A stretch of DNA of 64,000 nucleotides from Leishmania infantum JPCM5 (taxonomy: Eukaryota > Euglenozoa > Kinetoplastea > Trypanosomatida > Trypanosomatidae): assembly GCF_000002875.2 (NCBI RefSeq), contig NC_009405.2:528928-592927 (forward strand), written 5' to 3'. Under the pieces are notes generated by a model. The model saw nothing but the letters and a program-made list of their open reading frames with translations. It made no database searches and had not been told where the DNA came from. A program made the position numbers and the translations under genes. Shown piece by piece: positions 48,905 through 58,933 of this stretch (within the stretch, counting starts at the first letter, position 1; every line of letters starts with the position of its first letter).

Positions 48905-50344
48905 CTAAAGCTTCTCCTGATCGTAGATAGACCGGTGCGCCTGGTAGTGCTCCACCAGCTGCGCCCTCTGCCGCTCCAGCTCTGGCGTCAGGTGCTCAAA
49001 GACGTCATCGCACAGGGTCGATACTGGCCATGCAGGCAGCTTCTCCTGCCGACGCAGCTCGCTAAGCACCTCTCTGCGGGTCCTCTCGACAACCTCCGTC
49101 GACTGCTCGGGCGTCCACCAGCCACGCTCTGCCATGAAGCGCTCAAAGCGCTCGATGGGGCTAAAGGTCTCTGCGAAGTGCTCGATCTCGTCCCGCGAGC
49201 GGTACGCGGTACTGTCGTCCGAGGTTGAGTGGTGCGAGAGGCGGTACGTCAGTGCCTCCACCAGGACGGGCCGGTGGTTGTTCAGGATCATTTCACGTGC
49301 CTTGCGCACGGTATGGTAAACCGCCAGCGCGTCGAGGCCGTCGACTCTGGCGGCCGGCATGCCGTAGCCTACCGCACGGCTCAAGATGCCGTCGCCCATG
49401 TACTGGCTGTGGGTCGGGGTCGAGATGGCGTAACCATTGTTGCGCACAAAGAAGAGGGTGTGCGAGCCGACGGTGCTAGCGAAGTTCAGCCCAGCGTGGA
49501 AGTCGCCCTCGCTCGCGGCTCCCTCGCCGAAGAAGGTGGCACAGATGCGCGCCTCCGGAATCGTCGACAGCAGCGTGCCAGTCGGCAGCCTCCTCTCCAG
49601 CGCCTGGTTTTCTAGCCGAAACGCGTAGCCGGCGCCGGCGCCGTGAGGGATCTGCGTGGCGAGCGGGGAGCTGACCATCTGCGCATTCAGACGCTTGCTG
49701 CCGTAGTGGATAGGCATCTGACGGCCCTTCAAATCGCACTCACAGTTGCCCATGCACTGCGCGATAAACTCGGGTATAGTGTAGCCGCGGTACGTCAGAA
49801 TACCCGCCTCTCTGTATTGCGCGAAGAGCTCGTCGTTGCTGGCCAGCCCAGCCGCCGCGCCGATCACGGCAGCCTCCTCGCCAAACATCGTCATGTAGAA
49901 GGAGATGCGGCCTTGCCGCTGCGCCTCTAGCATTATCTTGTCTATGGTGTTGTGCGTCAGCATCGCCGACATCATGCGCTCCGCCACCTCGCGAGTGATG
50001 ACGCTCGTCTCATCCTTTGCATGGTAGCGAAATACCTGCCCAAGCTCGGCGCTCTGCAGCTCAGTTTTGCCAGCCTCATTGACGGTTGAAGGCGTTGCTG
50101 CAGCAGCTCCGCTGTCTGCCTTTTCCTCCACAAAGACGCCGCCTTGCAAATCGAGCACATGGAAGATCGGCGCAGCCGGGTCAGGCTCGTCATTGAACGT
50201 CAGCGTGCTCGTGGTCACCGGTCCATCCTTGAAGTCGAGGTTCCACACCTTCTGCACCTGGCGTATCGCATCACTTAGCGAGGTACGGCCAGCGATGGCG
50301 GTGGCGAGTGCGTTGCAGCGCACTGCACGAGAGATGTGGAACAT
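48905..50344 (-). CDS. 2-oxoisovalerate (branched-chain 2-oxoacid) dehydrogenase E1 alpha subunit
   Basis: This 479-residue protein is the thiamine-diphosphate-binding alpha subunit of the mitochondrial BCKDH complex, which decarboxylates the oxoacids of leucine, isoleucine and valine. The first 30 or so residues look like a mitochondrial presequence. Diagnostic segments are ISFYMTMFGEEA (147-158), EAGILTYRGYTIPEFIAQCM, MPIHYGSKRLN (210-220), the TPP motif FFGEGAASEGDFHAGLNFAS (271-290) ending NNGYAIST (302-309), and the phosphorylation loop LSHHSTSDDSTAYRS (369-383) with S373, the site used by BCKDH kinase in animals. The insertion at about 75-100 is alanine/threonine-rich. The partner beta subunit is not in this window. 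Nothing looks disrupted. Confidence 0.96.
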   Translation of the reverse strand: MFHISRAVRCNALATAIAGRTSLSDAIRQVQKVWNLDFKDGPVTTSTLTFNDEPDPAAPIFHVLDLQGGVFVEEKADSGAAAATPSTVNEAGKTELQSAELGQVFRYHAKDETSVITREVAERMMSAMLTHNTIDKIMLEAQRQGRISFYMTMFGEEAAVIGAAAGLASNDELFAQYREAGILTYRGYTIPEFIAQCMGNCECDLKGRQMPIHYGSKRLNAQMVSSPLATQIPHGAGAGYAFRLENQALERRLPTGTLLSTIPEARICATFFGEGAASEGDFHAGLNFASTVGSHTLFFVRNNGYAISTPTHSQYMGDGILSRAVGYGMPAARVDGLDALAVYHTVRKAREMILNNHRPVLVEALTYRLSHHSTSDDSTAYRSRDEIEHFAETFSPIERFERFMAERGWWTPEQSTEVVERTRREVLSELRRQEKLPAWPVSTLCDDVFEHLTPELERQRAQLVEHYQAHRSIYDQEKL

Positions 50345-50429
50345 GACGCAGATTCGAAAAAGGGTGGTGGATAGACGAGAGACGGCGGACGGCCAGGGGT
50401 GGAGGGGAGCGCAAGTCGGTGACGTGTGA

Positions 50430-50512
50430 CTTCACCGGAATCGAAAACGAGCGCACGCACACAGACAAGAAAAAGGGAAGAAGAAGAGGGGGAGAGGGAG
50501 AGAAACGACAGG
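50430..50512 (-). promoter_or_regulatory. Putative spliced-leader acceptor region for BCKDH E1 alpha
   Basis: On the minus strand a pyrimidine tract at about 50512-50467 is followed by the first AG at 50431-50430, giving a predicted 5' UTR of about 86 nt before the ATG at 50344. Inferred from pattern. Confidence 0.4.
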
Positions 50513-50690
50513 GACGTCTTTGAGGAAGAAGGGTTGAAGGGGAGGGTGGTGGAGATGTTTGTGTGCGTGCGTGTGTGAGTGAGGGCAAAGGGCAATCCTG
50601 TAGGTGTGCTTCACCGAGTTCATGCACACCCACACACAAACACAGAGATTGACACGCACGTACGCAAGCGAAGGAAGGAAAAAAGGTAGC

Positions 50691-50714
50691 CTATCTATCT
50701 ATATAGATAGATAG
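50691..50714. repeat. 24-bp perfect palindrome
   Basis: Three CTAT units followed by three ATAG units make a perfect 24-bp palindrome in the spacer upstream of BCKDH E1-alpha. It probably arose from a tetranucleotide repeat. Confidence 0.75.
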
Positions 50715-52572
50715 TTACTTGCAAACATAACAACAAGAGAGAGCGCAGCGCCGGTGGCGAGCGACGCGCACGCACGCGCACGCGAAGAAAAAAGGAAACC
50801 GTCAAGAGGGCCTCGATTCCACGACAGATTAAAAAAAAAACGGACGCCTGCGTGTGGACCACTTGAGGAGAAGTGGGTGATGGATAGACGGGAGATGAGG
50901 ATAGGATGAACACGAAGGAGATGAGAAAAAGGAGTCGCGGAAAAGGGGGAGAGGGAGCAAGGCGAGGTAAGGGCGATGCGTCACAAAGAGCAAGACATGT
51001 GGCGAGGGGGTAGGGTGCAAGAGAAATACGCAGAAACACTCACGAGTATGTATTTGGTGGTGGTGGTGGTGGGGTGGTGATAGAGAGAATATCGGCGAGA
51101 GAGGTGAGACTGCTTGTCGTCGATGGCGTTCGAATCGGAGGGATTCAAGCGACGGGGTAGAAACGTTGCGCTGTGACGGGGCAGATGGGGGGAGGGGGGG
51201 CGGAGGGGCGTGAGTGGGGGAAGATGTGACGTGTGTGAGGGAGTGAGGAGAAAACAGACGGCTTCTGTGCATGCGTGCGTGTGCACGCGTACGTCGGTTG
51301 ACCTTGTTGCTCAGCTGTGAAAGCACGGTCACGCACACACACAAACCGACGCAGGCAGGCAATCCCGCGCGCGCGAGAAAAGAAAGGAAGAGGGGGCTGA
51401 TGTGAAGTGTGCGTGTGTGAGAACAGCGTAGAGGTGGGGAGGTGATGGGCAAGGCGCTGGATGGGCAGCAAGGTGTGCTGTGGGGGGACAGAATCACCGG
51501 CGGATGGGGGAGGGGGGGGGGAAGATCTTATACGCTTGTGTGTGTTTGATGCAGCACAGTCGGTACCGCGAGATTGAAGGAACTGAGGCACGTACAGAGA
51601 GGGAGAGAAGGGAAGAGGTGGAGGTATAGTTGACGCGTGCCCGCATACACACATACACAGGAAGAGGGTGGCGCAAAGCCTGGAGTGCGCACGATGCGCA
51701 TGCACGCTCCGGGTATGAAGGCGGCCCTCTCGCACGACTACGAGCGTGGCAGTTGTGTGCCGCCAACCGACGCCGCCGTGATCGGAGAAAGAAAAAGCAG
51801 CGGCCACTTCGTGACCCACGCTGCAGCGGCACGATGAAGTTCTCCGTGAGTGAATAAAGTGCACTAGTGAACCAAAGCCGTCACTGCATTGCACCCTGTC
51901 GGCACCAACTTCTCTTCCCGCCGGCGCTGTCTGCGTAGGGAGAAGGCAGGGAAGGCGGGTGGGGTGGGGGGATACAAGCAGTGGCTGCCCTGCTCACGTC
52001 CTCGTTTTCCCTCTTTTTTTTCTTTCGCGTTCTACTTGGCGCAAAGGTATGTGTGCGTACGTGTACGTGTGTGTGTTGGGTGGAAGGGGGGGGGTTCCGT
52101 CACACTTGGCGGCGCTCGACACTCCGCGGCCTCGCCTTCTCGATGGACACCGGGGGGGGGAGGTAGAAGAGGACGGGGGGGGTTGAAGTGTGCATGCCGC
52201 TCAATATCCAGCCTCCCCCCCTAACACACAGACGCCGATGAAGACATACAAGCGCACCGAGTGACTCGTACAATGAGCTGCAGGTATATATGATGGATAA
52301 ACAGAGACACGCGCCCTTCACGAGCGCACAGACACACGCACATGAGCGCAACAGCACAACCCCATGGCTTGCCAGTAGTAGTGTACATCGAAGTGATAGC
52401 ATTCTGCCACGTCACCGACTGCCGTCCCCAGCACTTCCCTTGGACTGATGGCAGAAGGCCTCCCCTCATGCAGACACACGTGCGGACTGACGGGGAGGGA
52501 GGAGGAGGGGGGTCATTCTTTCCTCTTCGCCATCACTGCCTCTGTAGCAACTGCTGCGGCTGCGGTGGCATT

Positions 52573-53238
52573 TTATGCCTCCGTCAGGTCATCGTTATAG
52601 TACAGGTGAATGGCGGGGATGTAGTAGTCTGCGTTCAGTCCCAAGTCTTCGAAGGAGTCCGCCTCGTCATGGATGCCGTTGTCCTCGAGTGTGCGGGACA
52701 TGTCGAGCTCGCGCGGGTCGGGGTCTAGCCGCACCCACGTATAACTGCGCGCGTGCGCGTTAATGGAGAGGTAGCGCTCACGTAGGAGCTCCTCTAGGGT
52801 TTCCTCCGCGCACACCTCCAGCGTCGTCTCGTCACCGGTGAGCGTATTCACAATGCGAATGCGACGCGTGCGGCTCGTCAGGGCTCCGATGATATACTGC
52901 GGGTCTTTCCACCACGGAACGTCGTAGTTGAGGTCAATGTTGGAGTCGGGGTAGATAGTAGGCATGTGTGGCACCCGGCCCAGCGGCATCGCGTAAGTGC
53001 GCATGCCGCTGTTCGGATCTACACACGACCGCAGGTCGTTGGCCTCAGCATCCCACCAGTGCGAGATGTCGGTGCCGGCCACCTGCACCAGCGGCTTCGT
53101 GAGGTGTGCAAACTTCGGCATTTCCTTGTAGGCGGCGATGAGCGGTGTGAGGTCGAGCACTTTGCCATTCAGTGAGACGTATGCGTCGTCGTGAAAGGCG
53201 TGCTCTCGCACCTCCTTGGCCGTGTAGAAGCGCGACAT
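52573..53238 (-). CDS. Cytochrome b5 domain-containing protein 1 (CYB5D1)-like
   Basis: This 221-residue protein matches CYB5D1, a conserved protein of ciliated organisms linked to axonemes and ciliary beating. Residues 4-62 form a small cytochrome-b5-like part: FYTAKEVREHAFHDDAYVSL, GKVLDLTPLI and AGTDISHWWDAEA, where H60 takes the place of one haem-ligand histidine. The usual HPGG ligand is not present, as appears typical for this family. Conserved blocks follow: DLRSCVDPNSGMRTYAMPLG, the PWWKDPQYIIG segment, and a ubiquitin-like region with RIRIVNTLTGDETTLEVC and SRTLEDNGIHDEADSFEDLG. It ends in YIPAIHLYYNDDLTEA. In a flagellate this would most likely be an axonemal protein; that is inferred from the family. 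Confidence 0.9.
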   Translation of the reverse strand: MSRFYTAKEVREHAFHDDAYVSLNGKVLDLTPLIAAYKEMPKFAHLTKPLVQVAGTDISHWWDAEANDLRSCVDPNSGMRTYAMPLGRVPHMPTIYPDSNIDLNYDVPWWKDPQYIIGALTSRTRRIRIVNTLTGDETTLEVCAEETLEELLRERYLSINAHARSYTWVRLDPDPRELDMSRTLEDNGIHDEADSFEDLGLNADYYIPAIHLYYNDDLTEA

Positions 53239-55113
53239 GGGCTAAAAGCTAAGGGAAGAGAGATGAAGGCACACAGCGATCGTCACCTTCCCACACGTTC
53301 AGCGTCCCGGCTCTGCGCCTTTTTCTCTTCCAGGCCGTGTCGGTGGCGTGCGCCAACACACCACGCAGAGTTCACGTTTCGAGAGGATAATTCCTCCGCA
53401 CGGATCGAGCGAGAGAGGGGAGGTGGGGGAGGGGGCAGGAAGTGGAGCCTTTCGCAGGGACCCGTCACCACAGCAGGAGTGCGGGGGTCGTGTGATTGGG
53501 ATTGAGGTGCTTCATGTTGTAATGTTTTCGATTAATAGAAGGAAGGAGGAAGTAGTGTTGTGCGAGGAAGTGCGGTAGACACGAGAGATGCAGCGGGGGC
53601 GTCAGTGGCAAAGAATGCCCGCTGCACCTCCCAAAAAGCAGCAGCGAGGTAGAGAGCGTGATATATATATATGTACACACAGCCGCATGCAGGCACCTCG
53701 AGGTGGCCTTCGCTGTCCCAGACGTGGACAATAGCGTTAGTGGAAACTGACACCCGCGTTCCTCTTCGTTTTCCCCAGCTTTTCATCGTTCTGCATTTCT
53801 CTTTGCCCGCTTCCTCTGTCTCACCTCCGTCAGTATCGGACGTGGCACGGGGGGGGGGAGACATGGGGAGGGGAGGGGGGCGGCAAAGCGCCCTTACGGG
53901 AGATGGGCGGCGGCGGTGGGAGAAACGAAAAATGCCCCCATATACGCATATATATATATATGCGTATATGGGGGCATATATGTATCTCCGCACACACACA
54001 CACATCACCACCACCACCACCATCACCACTCCTGTGAAGAGAGGGGCATGAAATCGAGTACAGGCAGCAGCGAAGGGGTGGGGTGGGTGGGGGTGGACAG
54101 TCAAGCCGTCACACGAGATCGGCGCAGCACTGCCGGGAAGAAAAGCGAGGCGAAGAAATAACAAGGACGAAACAACACACAAGCCAACACAGACACGATG
54201 CATGCATCACAAAACAAGGCGTGAGGGGGGAGGGGGTTGGGGCGGAAGAAACATGGCATCACGATGTGAGCCGGCCCGCCTCGTCTACATACGCACGCAC
54301 GCACAAATATATATGGTCCTGCAGACATCCGCCAAGAACACTAGGGCGGGGTAGGGAGGTGGTGAGAGGGCAGTGGCCCTGTGCACGGTAGCATAGATAA
54401 AGACTACAGAGGCGCACAGCCGCAGTGACGCGTAAGCACAAGAGGAAAGGCGAAGGGGATAAAGAAGGAGAGGGGGAAGAGGGAGGAGGTGACAAGAGAC
54501 GCAGATGCAACATGGAGTGCAATCCATGGCGAGCACACCAGCACAACGCGCATAACAGTCCACTCTGCAGCCGCGGCCAAGACAACAACAACGCGGTAGC
54601 AGTGGTTTAGTGACCGCCAGATACGTTCGCCGCGGAAGGAAAGGGAAAACCAACAACAATAACGACAAAGAACCAGATGAGGGATGCTAAAGAGAGCTCG
54701 TGAGGAAGGCGTGGCGGGCCGCAGCAGTTCAATAGATGTGGAGCAGCGTAGAGGAGGCTTGAGAAGGGCGGCGCGCAGGGGAGGCGGGAGAGAGGGAGAG
54801 GGAGACATGCTCACGACGACACAGGACAACAACAGCATCACCACAACAAGGAAAAGCGAAAAAAAAATGAACATGACTAAGCGACTCTGGAAGACACTAA
54901 GACGCATCGAAAAGAATGAGAGGAAGACGAGGGTGGACATCAGCGTCGCATACCTATAGCACCCATGATGGAGTCCTGCTACGCAGCTCACGTGTCAATA
55001 TGCACACACCCGCGGTAAACCTGAGAAGAAATCAAATAGACAGAGAGCCGGGCAATAGCTGCTCTGGCTCCCCTCCACACACCTTCCCACCCTCCAGTGC
55101 CATCCCCGCCGTC
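53239..55113. other. 1.9-kb intergenic spacer with a large palindrome
   Basis: No gene seen. It contains an AT run at about 53660-53672, the 46-bp palindrome at 53932-53977, CA and CCA runs at about 53990-54030, and purine-rich blocks at about 54430-54495 and 54775-54805. It joins the 5' UTR of the CYB5D1-like gene and the 3' UTR of PRMT5. Confidence 0.5.
53932..53977. repeat. 46-bp perfect palindrome (AT core, ATGCCCCC arms)
   Basis: The sequence begins ATGCCCCCATATACGC, runs through seven AT units and returns as GCGTATATGGGGGCAT, with no mismatch and no spacer. It could extrude as a cruciform in DNA or form a long hairpin in RNA from either strand. It lies in the spacer between PRMT5 and the CYB5D1-like gene and has a smaller relative at 18661-18702. 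Confidence 0.9.
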
Positions 55114-58100
55114 TCACAGGAGCATCGACGCAGCCCAGCCGTTCTTGTTGTGAACCAACGGTGCAGCGGAGGCGTCGCGGCCAGTCCTCGGCGACTGTCG
55201 CTCCACCGCCGCATCGCCGTAGGTGACGCTCCACTCATACCAAACCCTCTGCTCCGCCAGACCCGTCCGCCGATCAAGCTGCACGCGGATGGCGACCATG
55301 CGGCTTTCTTCCGCCGCTGCTTGCCCGACATCCTGCAGCTCCGCCTGCTGGGCGGGCTCGAGCGCAAAGACGCATGGAAACCAACTGTACATGTCCTCCG
55401 TCCTCTCCACGGGGGCAGTGGCGATGATCGTGGCTGGCGCGGTCGCAGACTCGTAAAGCACCGCGGAGAAATAGCCAGCCAAGCCGCAGCAGCGGCCACA
55501 CGGCGGCACCTGAAAGACAAGGCTCGCCGCCCGCTCCAGCGACACGGGCTCCCGCCGCTTCATCGCGCCGCGGTCTCCCTTGTAGTCGTTACCGCTGCCG
55601 CCGTGGAATCGGTGCTCGAAGGTCCAGCACGGCTGCGGAGGCGCCAGTGTGACAGCCCTGCTGAGGTTTGTGACAAGCAGCGTATGATTGAGAGCAGCAT
55701 GGCGGTCGTGGCAGCCCGGCGGCGGCACCGTCAACCCTTTCACAGCTGCCTCCGTCACCGCCGCATCAAAGGTGGCAGACATGAGCGGCGCCACCCACGC
55801 AGTGTATTGCTGTGGAATGCACATGAGGTGAGGGTTGAAAGCGATGCCGCGGCTGAGCTGGATGTCCTCGAGCTGAGCGTGGAAGGCCTCCAGACACTCC
55901 GGGCTCAGCTCGTTGTCGCCCAGACTCCCGAGCAGCTCAGAAACGATAAGGTCGCACAGACCGAAGTCAGCCGGTAAGGTGAGCGAGCCGTCTTCCGCGG
56001 CGGTCGCAATGGTGCGCCCGTCGGCGACGATCACCTCCAGTGTGTGTCCGAAGGTGTAGGCCAGCTGCATCCACTCGGGGTCATTCGCCCACCGCATTCG
56101 CGTGAAGGCGGCAGCTGGGGGATTCTTTTCGATGGCGAAGATGCGCAGTCGCACCCCGAGCGCGGAGACAGCGTGGAGGCACTCATCGATCAACGGGCCG
56201 CGACCGCAGCCGAGCAGCACGAGGTGGAGTGTCCGCTCATCCGGCGAGGGCACCGGCACCCTCTGCATGGCACCGTGCTTCGCGAAGAACATTTTGTTCT
56301 GATGCGCGTGCTGCTGCTCCGCCCCGGCGGCGTACCAGTCCCGCACGTAGTGAAAGACTGCCTCGCGGTACTGCCGGTATTTTCGTGCGTCGCGCTCAAA
56401 GACTTCGTAGACGCCGCTCGACAGGTGGTGGCTCAGTGGCTGTAGTGGCAGTTGGAGTTGACCCTCGAAGGAGGCAAAGACGTCGCGGGTCGGCTCCTCG
56501 ACGCCTTTGAAGTGGAGGTAGTTGAGCAGCGGGTACTGGTCAAAAAAGGTGCGATCGAACACTGGCATCGCGCGCCGGCGCAGCAGCTCCACAATGAAGG
56601 TGATCGCGCTGACAAAGGGCGGGTAGGTGCCAGCCCAGCGGGAGGCCACCAACGGCTGGAGATCCTCCGGCATCACGTAGGTGTAGCGGCTCCGCAGCAA
56701 ATGAGAGCGGCGACAGTCGGCCGCTGCCTCATACGATGTGTCGGAGGCGGAACCGGAGCCCTTGGAGCCCCCCTTCGCCGCCGCCACGGCCGAGTCGGCT
56801 TCGTGGCTCGTCTCAAGCTCTGTAACGCTGTCGTACCAGTCGAAGAGTGAGTAGCCTGTTCGACTCCCTTCGCTCTCGCCGTCGTGGTAGGTCGGTGGCG
56901 TTCGCCGGAGCGGTGCGTTGTCCTCGTCGGGGTTGCCGTGGTTAGGGTGCGCCTGCTCCTGCGCCTCCACGACGTCCTCCTCCGCCAAAGTGGCGCTGGG
57001 GCGATGGTGCGTGCTGGAAGCGGTGCCTGGGGCGTCAGGGCGGTAGTTGGGGTGCTCGTGCGGCGCCACCCCGTGCGGCGCCAGACACGCCAGCAGCGCC
57101 GGGGCAGTAGGGCACTCAAAGCCGACGACCTCCTCGCCGAACCACTCGCTGGGCAGCAGCATGCGCGGGTTCCACGTGGAGTAGTAGAGCAGCGCCATCA
57201 AAGACGAAGCCGCCTCGGTATGCACCACACCCGAACGCGGCGACGAGGACGACGACGGCGGTGATGCGTCAGACATGAGGCTCGTAGTGGTGCTGGTGAC
57301 ACTACAGGGTGTATTGATGCGGTATATCACCCGCCCTGAGTCCGTCTTGAGAGTGGAGTAGCCGTAAAGGACGGCCTGGCGGAGACGCTGCAGCTGGTAG
57401 CGATGGGCAGGGTTGCATGCATCGCAGCGGACCCACACCTTCACCCTCGTGCACTGCTGAATGAAAGACAGCACTACATCCGCGGCAAGACAAGCGACGC
57501 GGATGTTGCGCTGATTCTCCTCTTCATCACTCATCGGCTGCGCGCCGCCGCGCTTGCCTGCTGTGGCACCCCCCTCGTTGTCCTCCTGATCGCGGCTGTC
57601 GTCGTCATCTCCGCCAGACCATGCGACGTCCGCGGCATAGAACGGTAGCGGCACCTGCACGGCGCGTAGGCACATGAAGGCTGCTAGCTCAAGCTGCTCA
57701 GCGATACGCTTCCGCTGCGCACGCGTCGACCAGCTTAGCTCCGTCGCGACACCGTTCATCGTCTGGCACCACTCCGACGGCATGTGCAGCGCGCTCCACG
57801 TCCCGGCCACCTCCCTGCGCCACGCCTGATGTAGCATGTGGGGATCAGCCGTCATGTTCGGCGGAGGGCACGGACCCAGCAAGAGGGAGCTGAAGGGAAG
57901 CGAATCGTAGCTGCTGCCGCTTCTGGACGGACCGGCAGCGTTCGAGGCGTTGTCCTTCTGCGTGACGGCGGCGGCATCGCTGTCCCCCGAAGACGGCGAC
58001 GACCTGAACCGCGGAAAGCGGCCGAGAAAGCACGTGCCGAACGTGGCACTCAGCATGCGCGCTTGCTTGATGGAGCGCATCAGCACCGGCTCCCCGGTGA

Positions 58101-58257
58101 TGCCGTACACACGCAATGAGGCAGGAGAAAACACGCCAGCGCGCGCCCACTGGTTTTGAAAGCGCTCCCGCCCATGCAGGCAGTAGTCCTCCTCCATGGC
58201 CGAGGCGGTAGCCTGTGCCTCGGGGCCATTGCTGATGCCACCGCCATCGAGCGACAT
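55114..58257 (-). CDS. PRMT5: Type II protein arginine N-methyltransferase (PRMT5-like)
   Basis: The product has 1,047 residues from the ATG at 58257, far longer than the 637 of human PRMT5; an ATG at 58362 would add 35 more. PRMT5 makes symmetric dimethylarginine on RNA-binding and other proteins. The catalytic part is clear: GVYEVFERDARKYRQYREAV with F620, the phenylalanine that marks type II enzymes, then the SAM-binding LLGCGRGPLIDECLHA at about 679-694, IEKNPPAAAF, and the double-E loop SELLGSLGDNELSPE with E774 and E783. QQYTAWVAPLMS follows. The C-terminal barrel holds FEHRF and WFPCVFAL. The extra length sits in the N-terminal half, including acid/serine-rich inserts at about 400-520. 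All key residues are intact, so I expect an active enzyme. Confidence 0.93.
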   Translation of the reverse strand: MSLDGGGISNGPEAQATASAMEEDYCLHGRERFQNQWARAGVFSPASLRVYGITGEPVLMRSIKQARMLSATFGTCFLGRFPRFRSSPSSGDSDAAAVTQKDNASNAAGPSRSGSSYDSLPFSSLLLGPCPPPNMTADPHMLHQAWRREVAGTWSALHMPSEWCQTMNGVATELSWSTRAQRKRIAEQLELAAFMCLRAVQVPLPFYAADVAWSGGDDDDSRDQEDNEGGATAGKRGGAQPMSDEEENQRNIRVACLAADVVLSFIQQCTRVKVWVRCDACNPAHRYQLQRLRQAVLYGYSTLKTDSGRVIYRINTPCSVTSTTTSLMSDASPPSSSSSPRSGVVHTEAASSLMALLYYSTWNPRMLLPSEWFGEEVVGFECPTAPALLACLAPHGVAPHEHPNYRPDAPGTASSTHHRPSATLAEEDVVEAQEQAHPNHGNPDEDNAPLRRTPPTYHDGESEGSRTGYSLFDWYDSVTELETSHEADSAVAAAKGGSKGSGSASDTSYEAAADCRRSHLLRSRYTYVMPEDLQPLVASRWAGTYPPFVSAITFIVELLRRRAMPVFDRTFFDQYPLLNYLHFKGVEEPTRDVFASFEGQLQLPLQPLSHHLSSGVYEVFERDARKYRQYREAVFHYVRDWYAAGAEQQHAHQNKMFFAKHGAMQRVPVPSPDERTLHLVLLGCGRGPLIDECLHAVSALGVRLRIFAIEKNPPAAAFTRMRWANDPEWMQLAYTFGHTLEVIVADGRTIATAAEDGSLTLPADFGLCDLIVSELLGSLGDNELSPECLEAFHAQLEDIQLSRGIAFNPHLMCIPQQYTAWVAPLMSATFDAAVTEAAVKGLTVPPPGCHDRHAALNHTLLVTNLSRAVTLAPPQPCWTFEHRFHGGSGNDYKGDRGAMKRREPVSLERAASLVFQVPPCGRCCGLAGYFSAVLYESATAPATIIATAPVERTEDMYSWFPCVFALEPAQQAELQDVGQAAAEESRMVAIRVQLDRRTGLAEQRVWYEWSVTYGDAAVERQSPRTGRDASAAPLVHNKNGWAASMLL

Positions 58258-58933
58258 TCCGGGAGACTGAGGGAATAGTAGAAGGCGGAGATAAGAGGAG
58301 CGACTTGGAGGATGTTTCGTGAGCGTGTACACTTCGCCGTTTTTATGTATGCGTCTATGCATATACACCAGTGGCTCCTACGAAGGCGCTTTTCGAGTGC
58401 TAAATCTGAGGGAGTGGAATAGCAGCAGCAGTAGCAGACTCACGGTGGGCGAGAGAGAGAGAGAGAGGAGAGGAATAGCGGAAGATGGAGTGGCACAGTG
58501 TGTCGACATGGCACGCTTGTGTGCATGTGTGTGTGTGTGTGTGTGCGTGATTCGTTGTGCTGGCGATGCGCATAGGCGACTCTGTCACGGAGAGGCATTT
58601 TGCTTCGCCGTCCGGGCAAGGGTTGACCATATATGCCATAAAACTAATCGGGAGGTTGAGCTCAACACGCATGAGGAAAAGCGTCTGTGCATCCGGCACG
58701 TTCCGCTTGCGTTCGCCTATGGGCGCGCGCGCGACTTCTTTCGTTCCTTCAGCAACATGGGGCAGGCGTGCCCTAGAGGCGAAAAGGGGGGAGAAAGAAG
58801 AGAGAAGGCGAGAGAGGGTGCGAACAGAGGAAGCGATCGGTGAGCTCACACAGCTGCTCCTGCGCACGTTCTTAGCCAGCCCTTGGCCAGCCCCACTCAC
58901 CTCACCCCAACATCCCCGCCACTCGGTGAAATC
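58258..58933. other. Spacer between unknown-function gene and PRMT5
   Basis: No gene seen. It contains a (GA)n block at about 58452-58475 within the probable splice-acceptor region of PRMT5, and a (TG)n at about 58520-58545. Confidence 0.5.
58439..58490 (-). promoter_or_regulatory. Putative spliced-leader acceptor region for PRMT5
   Basis: A minus-strand CT-rich tract at about 58490-58452 is followed by an AG at 58440-58439, giving a predicted 5' UTR of about 180 nt to the ATG at 58257. If this site is used, the in-frame ATG at 58362 would still lie in the mRNA, so it does not decide the start by itself. Confidence 0.35.

Larger units (their letters stand above)
50345..52572. other. 2.2-kb intergenic spacer
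   Basis: No gene seen. Purine-rich blocks dominate the plus strand. A perfect 24-bp palindrome of CTAT/ATAG repeats lies at 50691-50714. Several GT and G runs occur at about 51055-51075, 51505-51525 and 52080-52190. It contains the 5' UTR of BCKDH E1-alpha and the 3' UTR of the cytochrome-b5-domain gene. Confidence 0.5.
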
